Shown here in pieces: positions 14,106 through 23,574 of a stretch of DNA of 50,776 nucleotides; within the stretch, counting starts at the first letter, position 1, and every line of letters starts with the position of its first letter. The DNA is from Lentimicrobium sp. GTDB lineage: Bacteria > Bacteroidota > Bacteroidia > Bacteroidales > Lentimicrobiaceae. The notes under the pieces were generated by a model, which was not told where the DNA came from, made no database searches, and was given only the letters and a program-made list of their open reading frames with translations. Made by a program: the position numbers and the translations under genes. The stretch is taken from positions 1 through 50,776 of the forward strand of contig JAMLHF010000030.1 in NCBI GenBank assembly GCA_023957275.1, read 5' to 3'.

Positions 14106-17003
14106 TTAACCGGCCTTCTCTTCATAAGCCGATACCGGAGCACAGGTGCAAACAAGGTTTCGGTCACCGTATGCATCATCGATTCTGGTTACCGAAGGCC
14201 AGTATTTGTCAGTGATATCACATGGTGCAGGATAGGCGGCTTTTTCACGGGAGTAGGGAAGTGTCCAGTTGTCGGTAGTGACCATGCACAGGGTGTGGGG
14301 CGCTTTTTTGATTACATTCACCTGGCGGTCGGCCTTTCCCTCAATAATTTCATCAATTTCCTTCCGGATACCTATCATTGCGGTAACAAAACGGTCGAGT
14401 TCCTCCAGCGGTTCACTTTCGGTGGGCTCAACCATCAGGGTGCCATGGACAGGGAAAGCAACCGTAGGTGCATGGAAGCCGTAATCCATCAAGCGCTTCG
14501 CCAGGTCTATCACCTGCAGGTCGGCGGTTCTGCTGAACTCATTACAGTCGAGGATCATTTCATGGGCTACCCGGCCGTTTTTACCGGTATAAAGAATTTT
14601 ATAGTAACCTTCCAGTTTGACTTTCAGATAGTTGGCGTTCAGGATGGCGAGTTTGGTTGCTTCTGTCAGCCCTTTTCCTCCCAGCAGCTTGATGTATCCA
14701 TAGGAAATAGGGAGTACGGAAGCACTTCCGAAAGGAGCCGCGGCAACTGCAGTGATGGACGTTTCGCCGCCTGTTTTAACAAGCGCATGTCCTGGCAGGA
14801 ATGGCTTCAGATGTCTGGCAACGCCAATAGGACCAACGCCCGGACCTCCGCCGCCATGAGGGATGGCAAAGGTCTTATGGAGGTTAAGATGACAGACATC
14901 CGCGCCGATGTAACCCGGACTGGTCAGGCCGACCTGGGCATTCATATTGGCACCGTCCATATATACCTGTCCTCCGTTTTCGTGCACGATGCGGATCAGG
15001 TCCAGGATTCCTTCTTCAAACACCCCATGGGTGGATGGATAGGTAACCATACATGCCGAAAGGGTTTCTTTGTATTTTTCTGCCTTCTCCTTCAGGTCAT
15101 TGAGATCGATATTGCCGTTCGGATCGGTCTTAATCACAACCACCGTCATGCCGGCCATGGCAGCGCTGGCGGGGTTGGTGCCATGTGCCGAGGCGGGAAT
15201 CAGGCATACATTGCGGTGGCCTTCGCCGCGGCTGATGTGGTATGCGCGGATAACAAGCAGCCCTGTGTATTCGCCGGCAGCGCCGGAGTTGGGCTGGAAC
15301 GACATGGCAGCAAAACCGGTGATTTCGCAGAGCGCTTTCTCCAGATCGCGGATCATCAGGTGGTATCCTTCCACCTGCTCTTCCGGGACAAAAGGATGAA
15401 TACTGTTGAATTCGGGCCAGCTGAGGGCGAACAATTCAGCGGCTGCATTCAGTTTCATGGTGCACGACCCCAGCGGAATCATTGAGCGGTTGAGCGAAAG
15501 GTCTTTCCCCTCCAGCTTTTTGATGAAACGCATCATGCCGGTTTCGGAATGATAGCTGGTAAATACCTTGTCCTGCAGATAGGTAGATTTACGCCTGAAC
15601 TGATCGGGTATGGTTTTAATGCGACAACACTCTTCCGGAATGCATACATATTCGAGAAACTGTTTCCGGGCAGCCGAGGCAAAAATATTTACCAGGGTAT
15701 TTACATCCTCCAGGTTAGTGGTCTCATCAATGCTGATGCCGATGACCCTTTCACTGATGTACCTGAAATTTACTTCATTTTCTAGTGCAAGTTTCCTGAA
15801 TTCAGCCATTCTTACCGTTTCAGGAATCTGGATCCTTACGGTGTCGAAATAGGTGCTGTTAAGTTGTGTATAGCCGTATTTCAAAACTTCGGTAGCAAGA
15901 ACGCCGGTGAGGATGTTTATTCTTTCTGCTATCTGTTTTATACCCTGCGGACCGTGATATACGGCATACATCCCGCTCATAATGGCAAGCAATGCCTGGG
16001 CGGTACAGATATTTGAGGTGGCGCGTTCGCGTTTGATGTGCTGTTCACGGGTCTGCAATGCCATGCGCAGCGCGCGGTTGCCTTGCGCATCAACAGAAAC
16101 GCCAATGATGCGGCCGGGAATATTGCGTTTAAACTCCTCGCGGGTGGCAAAAAATCCGGCATGCGGACCGCCGAAACCCATAGGGAGGCCAAACCGCTGG
16201 TTTGAACCTACAACTACATCGGCTCCCCATTCACCCGGAGGGGTGAGCAATGCCAGGCTCATCAGGTCGGCTGCTACGGCTACCATAATGCCGTTTTCAT
16301 GCGCGTTTGCAACAAATGCGCTATAATCGTGGATTTCACCTGTTTCGTCAGGGTATTGCACGATGGCCCCGAACCATGAATTGTCCAACGCCGTTTTCTG
16401 CCAGTCCCCGGTTACTACTTTTATGCCGAGTGGTTCAGCACGGGTAATCAATACATCAATGGTCTGCGGAAAAAGCTTGTCTGAAACAAAGAAGCGGTTG
16501 GCGCCAGATTTCACTGCCTCGCGCGAACGCGAATTATAAAGCATGAGCATGGCTTCTGCGGCAGCGGTGCCCTCATCCAGCAGTGAAGCATTGGCAAGCG
16601 GCAATCCGGTAAGGTCGCTGATCATGGATTGGTATATCAGCAGCGCTTCGAGACGGCCCTGCGAAATTTCTGCCTGGTACGGAGTATAAGAAGTGTACCA
16701 TCCGGGATTTTCCAGGATGTTGCGCTGAATTACACCCGGGGTAATGGTGTTGTAATAGCCTAAACCAATATAAGATTTAAACAGCTTGTTTTTTGATCCT
16801 AAATTTTTAAGGTGTGTGAGGTATTCATGTTCATTCAGTGCCTCCGGCAGATTCAATGGTTCAGGCAGCCGTATGGTAGCAGGAACCGTTTCATCGATCA
16901 ATGCGTCGAGGCCCGAAGCGCCAATGGTTTTAAGCATTCCGGCAATCTCGTTTGCCCTGGGGCCGTTATGTCGGTTGATAAAGTTGTTGGTGAGTTTTGA
17001 CAT
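14106..17003 (-). CDS. gcvP: Glycine dehydrogenase (decarboxylating), P-protein of glycine cleavage
   Basis: A 965-residue PLP enzyme that decarboxylates glycine and passes the aminomethyl group to lipoyl H-protein. The start at 17003 gives MSKLTNNFINRHNGP, the usual P-protein beginning (FxxRHxGP); a further upstream ATG at 17090 would add 29 residues with no family match and would lie upstream of the predicted -7 box. It is the fused single-chain form. The PLP lysine lies in LNLHKTFAIPHGGGGPG in the C-terminal half; MIPLGSCTMKLNAAAE marks the junction of halves. No H- or T-protein gene is adjacent, so the system is split in this genome. No glycine riboswitch is seen in the short leader. Confidence 0.96.
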   Translation of the reverse strand: MSKLTNNFINRHNGPRANEIAGMLKTIGASGLDALIDETVPATIRLPEPLNLPEALNEHEYLTHLKNLGSKNKLFKSYIGLGYYNTITPGVIQRNILENPGWYTSYTPYQAEISQGRLEALLIYQSMISDLTGLPLANASLLDEGTAAAEAMLMLYNSRSREAVKSGANRFFVSDKLFPQTIDVLITRAEPLGIKVVTGDWQKTALDNSWFGAIVQYPDETGEIHDYSAFVANAHENGIMVAVAADLMSLALLTPPGEWGADVVVGSNQRFGLPMGFGGPHAGFFATREEFKRNIPGRIIGVSVDAQGNRALRMALQTREQHIKRERATSNICTAQALLAIMSGMYAVYHGPQGIKQIAERINILTGVLATEVLKYGYTQLNSTYFDTVRIQIPETVRMAEFRKLALENEVNFRYISERVIGISIDETTNLEDVNTLVNIFASAARKQFLEYVCIPEECCRIKTIPDQFRRKSTYLQDKVFTSYHSETGMMRFIKKLEGKDLSLNRSMIPLGSCTMKLNAAAELFALSWPEFNSIHPFVPEEQVEGYHLMIRDLEKALCEITGFAAMSFQPNSGAAGEYTGLLVIRAYHISRGEGHRNVCLIPASAHGTNPASAAMAGMTVVVIKTDPNGNIDLNDLKEKAEKYKETLSACMVTYPSTHGVFEEGILDLIRIVHENGGQVYMDGANMNAQVGLTSPGYIGADVCHLNLHKTFAIPHGGGGPGVGPIGVARHLKPFLPGHALVKTGGETSITAVAAAPFGSASVLPISYGYIKLLGGKGLTEATKLAILNANYLKVKLEGYYKILYTGKNGRVAHEMILDCNEFSRTADLQVIDLAKRLMDYGFHAPTVAFPVHGTLMVEPTESEPLEELDRFVTAMIGIRKEIDEIIEGKADRQVNVIKKAPHTLCMVTTDNWTLPYSREKAAYPAPCDITDKYWPSVTRIDDAYGDRNLVCTCAPVSAYEEKAG

Positions 17004-17052
17004 GGAGTTGAATATTTTGAAAAACGGTTGAAAGTGCTGCAAAAATGTGCGG

Positions 17053-17060
17053 CAAAGATA
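17053..17060 (-). promoter_or_regulatory. -7 box of gcvP
   Basis: Reads TATCTTTG on the minus strand, an exact TAnnTTTG match, 50 bases upstream of the chosen gcvP start. It supports start 17003 over the upstream ATG at 17090, which would precede the promoter. Confidence 0.5.
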
Positions 17061-17460
17061 AAGATTATCATATACCCTGAAAAATTTCAAATGTAAAGTT
17101 TTAAACTTGTATAAGGTTGATATACAAATATATGACTGTTTTAGTATTTGTATTTCAGAAATACATGCCAGGGGTTATATCCCTCAGTTGATAATCGGAA
17201 ATGAAGCATAACTAAACCGGAGATTCTCATTTCACTCCGGGAAGAAGAATTGCAAGGTGTTCATCGTATTTATATAACCATTGATAATATTCATTTTTTA
17301 CCAAGCATATCCGGAAGTCAGGCGTCGCCGTTATAGTGATTTCCGGGATCAGCTGATACGGCAGACAGCAAAGCCCGTAATTGCCAATGCCTCTTTTGCC
17401 GGCCTGCGGTTCCGGATGTTGAATCTTTCCGGAAACGGTAATTTGTATTTAAAAAAATCT

Positions 17461-17468
17461 TAGGTTTG
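17461..17468 (+). promoter_or_regulatory. -7 box of the conserved unknown gene
   Basis: TAGGTTTG, exact TAnnTTTG match, 22 bases before the ATG at 17491. A TTTG lies 15 bases upstream, shorter than the usual 19-20 spacing. Confidence 0.4.
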
Positions 17469-17490
17469 TAATGTAAAACCAGAGATAACT

Positions 17491-18279
17491 ATGAGCTACA
17501 AGCGTTACCTTTATCTGTCCATGACCCCGGAGGCCCTGATCTCTTCGATGCTGCCTCCCGAGGAGTTTGGCGTTTATTATGCGGTGGGAACCAACAAACG
17601 GACCTCAGGCCAGGCGTTGTTTTTTGAGATCGACCCTGATTTTAAAAGCGATTATTTTAATATGGCGAGCATCGAAACGCGTTGTGTTCCCCATGTTGAC
17701 GGTAAACCCAAGCGTTCGGTCTATCTTTCTACCTACCGGGTACTTGAGAATATTCCGCTCAGCGCGTTCCGGAATCTGTACCTGACCACTGCCGACGGCA
17801 AGGTGCTTGAGCTGACGCCATCGGAATATGTGCCCGAAGAGAAGCCGATACTTCACCTTTATCAGCAGTTATGCCCTGTTACTCCGCGTGTGGTAAGCAA
17901 GCTTTCTCCTCCGAAGTTCACTGAATGGGTCACCGACCAGCATAATCCGATATATTTTCCGAAAATTGTTTTTGTTGAGCTGATACTGAACCGTTTGGCC
18001 GAGGATCCGCTTACCGCTCCGGTAGGCAATCTTCCCTATGCCAACAAGGATCACCTGCGCGATTGCCTGATCGGCCTGCACATGGGCTATGAAAAACCTA
18101 CCAAGACCGTGAACAGGTTCTATCAGGGCGATGTGCTTTATCGAACTGTTAAGAACGGATTTTTTGTCGGTGCCAAAGAAGGGTATATTTTCTACAAGTT
18201 TCCTGAAACGGATGAACTCCAGAAACTCTATTATCCCTGGTGGAGGTCGGCCCTCAACCTCGAGTTTCCCGAAAAATAG
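17491..18279 (+). CDS. Conserved protein of unknown function, soluble
   Basis: A 262-residue protein that I do not recognise. It has no signal peptide and no membrane segment, so it is probably cytoplasmic. The composition is balanced and rich in Tyr and Pro, with well-formed blocks such as FFEIDPDFKSDYFNMASIE, EEKPILHLYQQLCPVTPRVV and GFFVGAKEGYIFYKFPETD, which read like a genuine folded protein. Start at 17491 is supported by a -7 box just upstream. It is monocistronic, flanked by gcvP (divergent) and the pyrophosphatase gene (convergent), and ends at a strong bidirectional terminator. No function is proposed. Confidence 0.75.
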   Translation: MSYKRYLYLSMTPEALISSMLPPEEFGVYYAVGTNKRTSGQALFFEIDPDFKSDYFNMASIETRCVPHVDGKPKRSVYLSTYRVLENIPLSAFRNLYLTTADGKVLELTPSEYVPEEKPILHLYQQLCPVTPRVVSKLSPPKFTEWVTDQHNPIYFPKIVFVELILNRLAEDPLTAPVGNLPYANKDHLRDCLIGLHMGYEKPTKTVNRFYQGDVLYRTVKNGFFVGAKEGYIFYKFPETDELQKLYYPWWRSALNLEFPEK

Positions 18280-18300
18280 AACAGAATGGCATTAAAAAAT

Positions 18301-18332
18301 AAACCCGGTTAGTCAAAAGGCTAACCGGGTTT
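18301..18332. terminator. Bidirectional terminator
   Basis: AAACCCGGTTAG (18301-18312) and its exact reverse complement CTAACCGGGTTT (18321-18332), loop of eight bases, A-run before and T-run after. Serves both the plus-strand unknown gene and the minus-strand pyrophosphatase gene. Confidence 0.85.
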
Positions 18333-18350
18333 TTAATATTCGGGGGCCAG

Positions 18351-20735
18351 CTATTTTTTGATGCGCATTCCATAAAATGAGCGGTAAACAAAGAATAATC
18401 CGATCACCAGAAATACGACGCCAATGAGCGGTGACCAGTCGGTAGCACCTGCGGTTTTGGCCTGTTGGCTCATTTTAACAGCAATTTCTACGGCCAGCAA
18501 ACCAAAAAGGGTTGAGAATTTGATGATAGGGTTAAGCGCAACGGAAGAGGTGTCTTTATAAGGATCACCAACCGTGTCGCCGACAACGGTAGCTTCGTGC
18601 AAGGGCGTACCCTTTTCTTTCAGGTCCACTTCAACCACTTTTTTGGCGTTGTCCCACGAACCTCCTGCATTTGCCATATACATTGCCTGGAAAAGTCCGA
18701 AAACGGCAATAGAGATCAGATAGGCGACGAAGAAATTAGGGTCGAAGAAGGCGAAGGCCAGCGTCAGTGAGAAGATTACCCCGAAAATATTCCACATGCC
18801 CGACTGCGCATATTGTGTACAAATTTTAACTACGGCTTTCGAGTCTTCAATGTCGGCTTCATCCTTATCAAGCTTAATATTTCTTTTGATAAACTCGACA
18901 GCCCGGTATGCACCAGTAGTAACGGCCTGGATGGAAGCACCCGAGAACCAGAAAACCACTGCGCCTCCGGCAATGAATCCGAGGATAACCGGTGCGTCGG
19001 TAAGGCTGAGTTTAAGCAATCCAAGCTGGTCGAGCAGCAGGATAATGGCAAAGATCATGGTAGTGGCACCTATAACTGCTGTACCTATAAGTACAGGTTT
19101 GGCTGTTGCCTTGAAAGTGTTTCCGGCAGAGTCGTTGGCTTCGAGGTAATGTTTGCCCCTGCTGAAGTCAGGTTCAAATCCGAAATCGCTTTTAATTTCA
19201 CTGCTGATGCCCTGAATTTTTTCAATCTGGGAAAGTTCGAATACTGATTGAGCGTTATCGGTAACCGGTCCGTAACTGTCAACAGCAATGGTAACCGGGC
19301 CCATTCCCAGAAATCCGAAGGCGACAAGGCCAAAGGAAAAGATGGCAGGGTAATTCATGATCTGATCCAGCCCCATATTGGATATGGCAAAAGCTCCGGC
19401 CATCAGCCCCATAATCACCATTCCTTTCCAGAAAGCACTGAAATTTCCGGCAACCATTCCTGAAAGAATGGTCAGAGAGGCGCCGCCTTCGCGTGATGCA
19501 GTGACGATTTCGTTCACATGCCGCGATTTTGAACTGGTAAAAGCCTTGGTAAATTCGGGGATAATTGCAGCAGCCAGTGTTCCGAAGCTGATGATGGTTG
19601 CAAGTTTCCACCAAAGTCCCGAACCAGCGTTCAGATCGCCGATCAGCAGATAACTTACAATATAGGTAACAATGATGGAGACGATGGAAGTAATCCAAAC
19701 CAGCGAAGTCAGAGGTGCTTCAAAGTCAAAATCGTTTTTGTTTTCGTAGCGTGATACTGAGAACGCCTGGTTAATCTGATAGGAGAATATGGAAGTAAAT
19801 ACCATCAGGATGCGCATGGCAAATATCCATACGATCAGGGTGCTCTGAAAGTCAATGCCCATGGCAAGAACTATAAATGAGATCAGGGCAACGCCTGTAA
19901 CGCCGTAGGTTTCAAATCCGTCGGCAGTCGGGCCTACACTGTCGCCTGCATTGTCACCAACACAGTCAGCAATCACTCCGGGGTTGCGGGGGTCGTCTTC
20001 ACCGATGGCAAACACGATTTTCATCAGGTCGGAGCCGATATCAGCGATTTTGGTAAAAATACCTCCTGCGATACGCAGTGCCGAAGCTCCGAGCGACTCT
20101 CCAATGGCGAATCCAACAAAGCACGCACCGGCACTCTCACCGGGTACAAAAAGCAGAATGATAAGCATCATAATCAGCTCGACAGTAATCAGCAATACGC
20201 CTACACTCATTCCAGCCTGAAGCGGGATAGAAACCACATTCCAGGGTTTTGACTTAAGGGCAGCAAATGAGGTTCGGCTGTTGGCGAGGGTGTTTATGCG
20301 AATGCCGAACCAGGCAACACCGTATGATCCGAGGATACCCAGTATTGACCAAAGGAGCACCAGCATAACCTTGCTGAATTCCATGTGATTGAGGCCGAAG
20401 AAATAATAGAAAATGGCAGCTCCGATAATAGCAAAAAGTATGACCAGGAATTTTCCCTGCTGATAAAGGTAAGTTTTGCAGGTTTGATAGATAACTTCTG
20501 ATACTGCCAGCATGGATTTATGCGCAGGCAGTTTTTTGATCCTCATAAACTGCCAGAGCCCGAAACCCATGCCCAGGGCGATGATAAATATACCCCAGGC
20601 CAGCAATGTATGGCCATTCATGCCGAATTTCTGGAAATAGCTGTTGCTGAGATCAGGAATAGGCAGGTCTGCTTCACTGGCCATAGTAAACACCGGGAGT
20701 AGGGTGGACGCCAGTATAATGCTGAGTTTCTTCAT
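18351..20735 (-). CDS. hppA: Membrane-bound ion-pumping pyrophosphatase
   Basis: A 794-residue protein with many membrane helices that couples pyrophosphate hydrolysis to H+ or Na+ export. The pyrophosphate-binding blocks are present: EDDPRNPGVIADCVGDNAGD (246-265), TADGFETYG, VDSYGPVTDNAQ (485-496), and a late VGDTVGDPYKDTSS. It is divergent from textbook members: the usual DVGADLVGKxEAG reads DIGSDLMKIVFAIG (232-245), one residue short and without the conserved Glu; the usual DNVGDxxGMGADLFESY is DNAGDSVGPTADGFETY. At the potassium switch, GNTFKAT puts Lys542 where K+-dependent enzymes have Ala, which suggests a K+-independent enzyme. Ion specificity is not decidable by eye. A hydrophobic N-terminal segment is present. 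The gene is alone, with a -7 box upstream. Confidence 0.9.
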   Translation of the reverse strand: MKKLSIILASTLLPVFTMASEADLPIPDLSNSYFQKFGMNGHTLLAWGIFIIALGMGFGLWQFMRIKKLPAHKSMLAVSEVIYQTCKTYLYQQGKFLVILFAIIGAAIFYYFFGLNHMEFSKVMLVLLWSILGILGSYGVAWFGIRINTLANSRTSFAALKSKPWNVVSIPLQAGMSVGVLLITVELIMMLIILLFVPGESAGACFVGFAIGESLGASALRIAGGIFTKIADIGSDLMKIVFAIGEDDPRNPGVIADCVGDNAGDSVGPTADGFETYGVTGVALISFIVLAMGIDFQSTLIVWIFAMRILMVFTSIFSYQINQAFSVSRYENKNDFDFEAPLTSLVWITSIVSIIVTYIVSYLLIGDLNAGSGLWWKLATIISFGTLAAAIIPEFTKAFTSSKSRHVNEIVTASREGGASLTILSGMVAGNFSAFWKGMVIMGLMAGAFAISNMGLDQIMNYPAIFSFGLVAFGFLGMGPVTIAVDSYGPVTDNAQSVFELSQIEKIQGISSEIKSDFGFEPDFSRGKHYLEANDSAGNTFKATAKPVLIGTAVIGATTMIFAIILLLDQLGLLKLSLTDAPVILGFIAGGAVVFWFSGASIQAVTTGAYRAVEFIKRNIKLDKDEADIEDSKAVVKICTQYAQSGMWNIFGVIFSLTLAFAFFDPNFFVAYLISIAVFGLFQAMYMANAGGSWDNAKKVVEVDLKEKGTPLHEATVVGDTVGDPYKDTSSVALNPIIKFSTLFGLLAVEIAVKMSQQAKTAGATDWSPLIGVVFLVIGLFFVYRSFYGMRIKK

Positions 20736-20778
20736 AAATTGGTATTGGTTAATGCTGATTGGGTTGGTTTTTATTTTA

Positions 20779-20786
20779 CAAATATA
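20779..20786 (-). promoter_or_regulatory. -7 box of hppA
   Basis: Minus strand TATATTTG, exact TAnnTTTG match, 43 bases upstream of the hppA start. No clear -33 TTTG. Confidence 0.45.
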
Positions 20787-21317
20787 GAGAAGTAAATATT
20801 AAATATTGGCGATCAAAATTATGTTTTTTCAATGCAAGTCACTGTAATCAGGGTATTTTCGACCTGCTTTCATGATGAGTATATGTGCTTAATGGTTCAT
20901 TTTCCGTTATTTCCGCAATCGATTGCAGGAATCAGGCCTGCTGATTTTTTTTACTTAACCGCAAACCAATCCGGAACTGTCCGGATACTTGTCGGTGTAA
21001 AAATTACCAACTCCCCGGTTATATATGCTATCCTGATCTCCGCACCAAGATCTGAGGAGATGTTTTTTCAGGAAGATCACATAATGTATTAGTATTTTCC
21101 GGTTACCCGGGCACTATTGCAGAATTTTACATTTAAAGAAAGGGAAAGCTATAAGGTTTCCGAATGACATAAATGCTTCAGAACGTGAAATTTCCGGAAT
21201 ACATTTATATGAAGTGCGCATCAGCAGATGGTATATAACATTTTATTATGGCGATCATTGCTTGATAAAAACTTATATTTCCTATTTTTATCAGCCAAAA
21301 ACGAACAAAATTACGGG
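20787..21317. other. Divergent intergenic region, nothing recognised
   Basis: About 530 bases between hppA (minus) and the nuclease-UVR gene (plus). A frame of 86 codons can be read at 20832-21092, but it has no recognisable content and no ribosome site. The frame of the downstream gene is open to 21228, but that extra part lacks family similarity. No RNA element was recognised. Confidence 0.4.
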
Positions 21318-21908
21318 ATGGAAAAGATTGCGCTGAAGTTATTGGGTATGATCAACAGCCAGTCGCAGAGTGGTGCGTATACGCTGATTCTGGGAGAGAC
21401 AGAGGGGAAGAGGCGGCTCCCGATCCTGATTAACGGGTTTGAAGCTCAGGCTATATTGTTTCACATCGAACAAATAAAGATTCCACGCCCATTGACGCAT
21501 GACCTTTTCAAAAATTTCGCCGACACTTTTGGTATCACTTTTCGCGAAGTCATCATCAGTAAATTTGCGCAGGGCATATTTTATGGTACCCTGGTTTGTG
21601 AAGATGCTTCCGGAATCAAAGAAATAGATTCCCGCACTTCTGATGCCATAGCCCTGGCCGTACGTTTCAATTGCCCCATTTTTACTTATGAAGCTGTGTT
21701 GGCAGCGGCCGGCGTTTCAATAGAGGAGGAGCCGGATATTGATGACCTGGCAACCGGCGGCATCGGAAGTCAGCCGGAGGGTTATGACTATGATAAATTC
21801 ACTGTTGAAGAACTTGAGGAGATGATGAATGAAGCCATAGAAAAAGAAGATTATGAGCGTGCATCCCAGCTAAGGGATATCATCAACAGGCGTAAGGCCG
21901 GTAAATAG
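21318..21908 (+). CDS. Bifunctional nuclease domain protein (DUF151) with UVR motif
   Basis: A 197-residue soluble protein. Start 21318 (MEKIALKLLGMINSQSQSG) is chosen since the first ~140 residues then match the DUF151/bifunctional nuclease fold: ILGETEGKRRLPILINGFEA, RPLTHDLFKNFADTFG, and EIDSRTSDAIALAVRFNCPIF are family hallmarks. The C-terminus MMNEAIEKEDYERASQLRDI is a UvrB/UvrC-type (UVR) motif, a helical hairpin used for protein contacts. Plant and bacterial members have been described with RNase and DNase activity; the role in Bacteroidota is not established. It is followed after 37 bases by nupC, so the two are likely one transcript, perhaps linking nucleic-acid breakdown and nucleoside uptake (inference). 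Confidence 0.88.
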   Translation: MEKIALKLLGMINSQSQSGAYTLILGETEGKRRLPILINGFEAQAILFHIEQIKIPRPLTHDLFKNFADTFGITFREVIISKFAQGIFYGTLVCEDASGIKEIDSRTSDAIALAVRFNCPIFTYEAVLAAAGVSIEEEPDIDDLATGGIGSQPEGYDYDKFTVEELEEMMNEAIEKEDYERASQLRDIINRRKAGK

Positions 21909-21945
21909 AAATTAACCTCTCATTTTCATAATACGAAAGTCCGAA

Positions 21946-23412
21946 ATGCGTAAAAGATTATTATTGCTTGCTCTGATCGCAGTTGTGGTGCTGCCGGTTA
22001 CATTGCTAAACGCCCAGTCATTACCAGCCGATTCCATAACGAACATTGACAGCGCGGTGGTCAGGCAAGCTGAAGTCGCAGCCGCTTCAATTCAGAAAGT
22101 GGTTGAACCCGGCAATGGTTTTACTTTAAACGGACTGCTTCGCGGGCTGTTGGGAATGATTAGTCTGATCGCCGTAGCCTGGCTCTTCAGTATCGACCGC
22201 AAGGCTGTTTCCTGGAAAATAGTCGGCATCGGATTGCTGATACAGGTGACGCTGGCGCTCAGTATTTTACATGTTGCCCCCGTCAGGGCTGTCTTTGAAT
22301 TTGTAGGACAGATTTTTGTGAAGATCCTTGATTTTACAAAAGCCGGAAGTGAGTTTCTGCTGGGCGGCCTTATGGATGCCAACACCTACGGTTTTATTTT
22401 TGCCTTTCAGGTACTTCCAACGATTATTTTCTTCTCGGCCCTTACCAGCCTGCTTTTTTATATGGGGGTTATTCAAAAGATTGTTTACGGACTTGCCTGG
22501 CTGATGACCAAAGCCCTGAAACTATCGGGGGCCGAAAGCCTGTCGGTAGCCGGAAATATATTCCTGGGGCAAACGGAGTCTCCGCTCATGATTAAAGCCT
22601 ACCTCGAAAAAATGAACCGGTCCGAAATTCTGCTGGTTATGATTGGCGGTATGGCTACCCTGGCCGGTGGCGTGTTGGCAGCCTATATAAGTTTCCTTGG
22701 TGGCACCGACCCCGTGCAGCGACTGCTTTTTGCCAAGCACCTGCTTGCGGCATCCGTGATGGCGGCGCCGGGAGCGGTTATTATCTCCAAGATTCTGGTG
22801 CCACAGAAGGAGCCCATCAACAGCACCATTGAAATTACCAAAGACAAAGTGGGAAGCAATGTGCTTGATGCCATCTCGAACGGAACTACTGAAGGGCTGA
22901 AACTGGCCGTAAATGTGGCTGCCATGCTGCTTGTTTTTATCGCATTTATCGCTTTTGCCAATTTCATCCTGATAAAACTTGGGAGCTGGTTTAATCTCAA
23001 TCCATTGATAGAATCAGCCACAAACGGTCAATACCGTGAACTTTCATTGCAAGTGTTGCTGGGATACCTGTTCGCGCCGCTGATGTGGCTGATCGGGGTA
23101 AATTCTTCCGATATTCTTATGCTGGGTCAACTGCTGGGAGAAAAAGTGATTATGACCGAATTTATTGGCTATGTCAGTCTTGCCGATCTGAAAGAATCTG
23201 CCAGACTGACCAATCCTAAAAGTATTATTATGGCTACCTATATGTTGTGTGGATTTGCAAACTTTGCTTCCATCGGCATACAGATCGGGGGAATTGGTTC
23301 ATTGGCTCCCGGTAAGCGGGTTTTGCTTTCAGAATACGGAATGCGCGCCCTGCTGGGAGGTACACTGGCCTCCCTCTTGTCGGCAACCATCATCGGAATT
23401 ATTCTGGGATAA
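21946..23412 (+). CDS. nupC: Concentrative nucleoside transporter, NupC/CNT family
   Basis: A 488-residue inner-membrane symporter that imports nucleosides with Na+ or H+. The CNT signatures are clear: VAGNIFLGQTESPLMIKAYL (around residue 203), the MATLAGGVLAAYISF block, and the C-terminal CGFANFASIGIQIGGIG. Compared with E. coli NupC (400 residues) it has an extra N-terminal signal-like hydrophobic segment ending LLNAQ and about 45 polar residues before the first transport helix, so part of the N-terminus may be periplasmic; similar extensions are seen in Bacteroidota homologues as far as I recall. Downstream of the nuclease-UVR gene by 37 bases, ends at a strong terminator. Confidence 0.93.
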   Translation: MRKRLLLLALIAVVVLPVTLLNAQSLPADSITNIDSAVVRQAEVAAASIQKVVEPGNGFTLNGLLRGLLGMISLIAVAWLFSIDRKAVSWKIVGIGLLIQVTLALSILHVAPVRAVFEFVGQIFVKILDFTKAGSEFLLGGLMDANTYGFIFAFQVLPTIIFFSALTSLLFYMGVIQKIVYGLAWLMTKALKLSGAESLSVAGNIFLGQTESPLMIKAYLEKMNRSEILLVMIGGMATLAGGVLAAYISFLGGTDPVQRLLFAKHLLAASVMAAPGAVIISKILVPQKEPINSTIEITKDKVGSNVLDAISNGTTEGLKLAVNVAAMLLVFIAFIAFANFILIKLGSWFNLNPLIESATNGQYRELSLQVLLGYLFAPLMWLIGVNSSDILMLGQLLGEKVIMTEFIGYVSLADLKESARLTNPKSIIMATYMLCGFANFASIGIQIGGIGSLAPGKRVLLSEYGMRALLGGTLASLLSATIIGIILG

Positions 23413-23431
23413 ACAACCTTAAAAAAAAGTC

Positions 23432-23455
23432 AGGGGCTGCTTTCTGGCAGCCCCT
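23432..23455 (+). terminator. Terminator of nupC
   Basis: AGGGGCTGC (23432-23440) and GCAGCCCCT (23447-23455), exact complements with a six-base loop and a short T-tract after; an A-run precedes it. Confidence 0.75.
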
Positions 23456-23574
23456 TTAGTATTCCGAGTTATTTCAGGTTAATTAGATCTTGTAGTTCAT
23501 GGTCAGATTCAATTTAAGCATTGGTCATTTGATGGCCTGTGCTTCAATTCTTTGCGACGAACGATGCCTGCCTG

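Larger units (their letters stand above)
17004..17490. other. Divergent intergenic region
   Basis: Between gcvP (minus) and the conserved unknown gene (plus). It holds a minus -7 box at 17053-17060 and a plus -7 box at 17461-17468. The 400 bases between them show no protein, RNA gene or riboswitch that I can recognise. Confidence 0.5.

Noticed and set aside
14028-15485. 485-codon plus-strand open frame opposite gcvP
   Set aside because: It lies wholly antisense to the well-conserved gcvP, has no domain or signal peptide, and a composition (Gly/Phe/His/Gln-rich) typical of the reverse frame of a GC-balanced gene.
17004-17052. Glycine riboswitch in front of gcvP
   Set aside because: The predicted leader is only about 45 bases and shows none of the expected conserved helices.
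20832-21092. 86-codon plus-strand frame between hppA and the nuclease-UVR gene
   Set aside because: No start context, no similarity, and surrounding AT-rich non-coding features.
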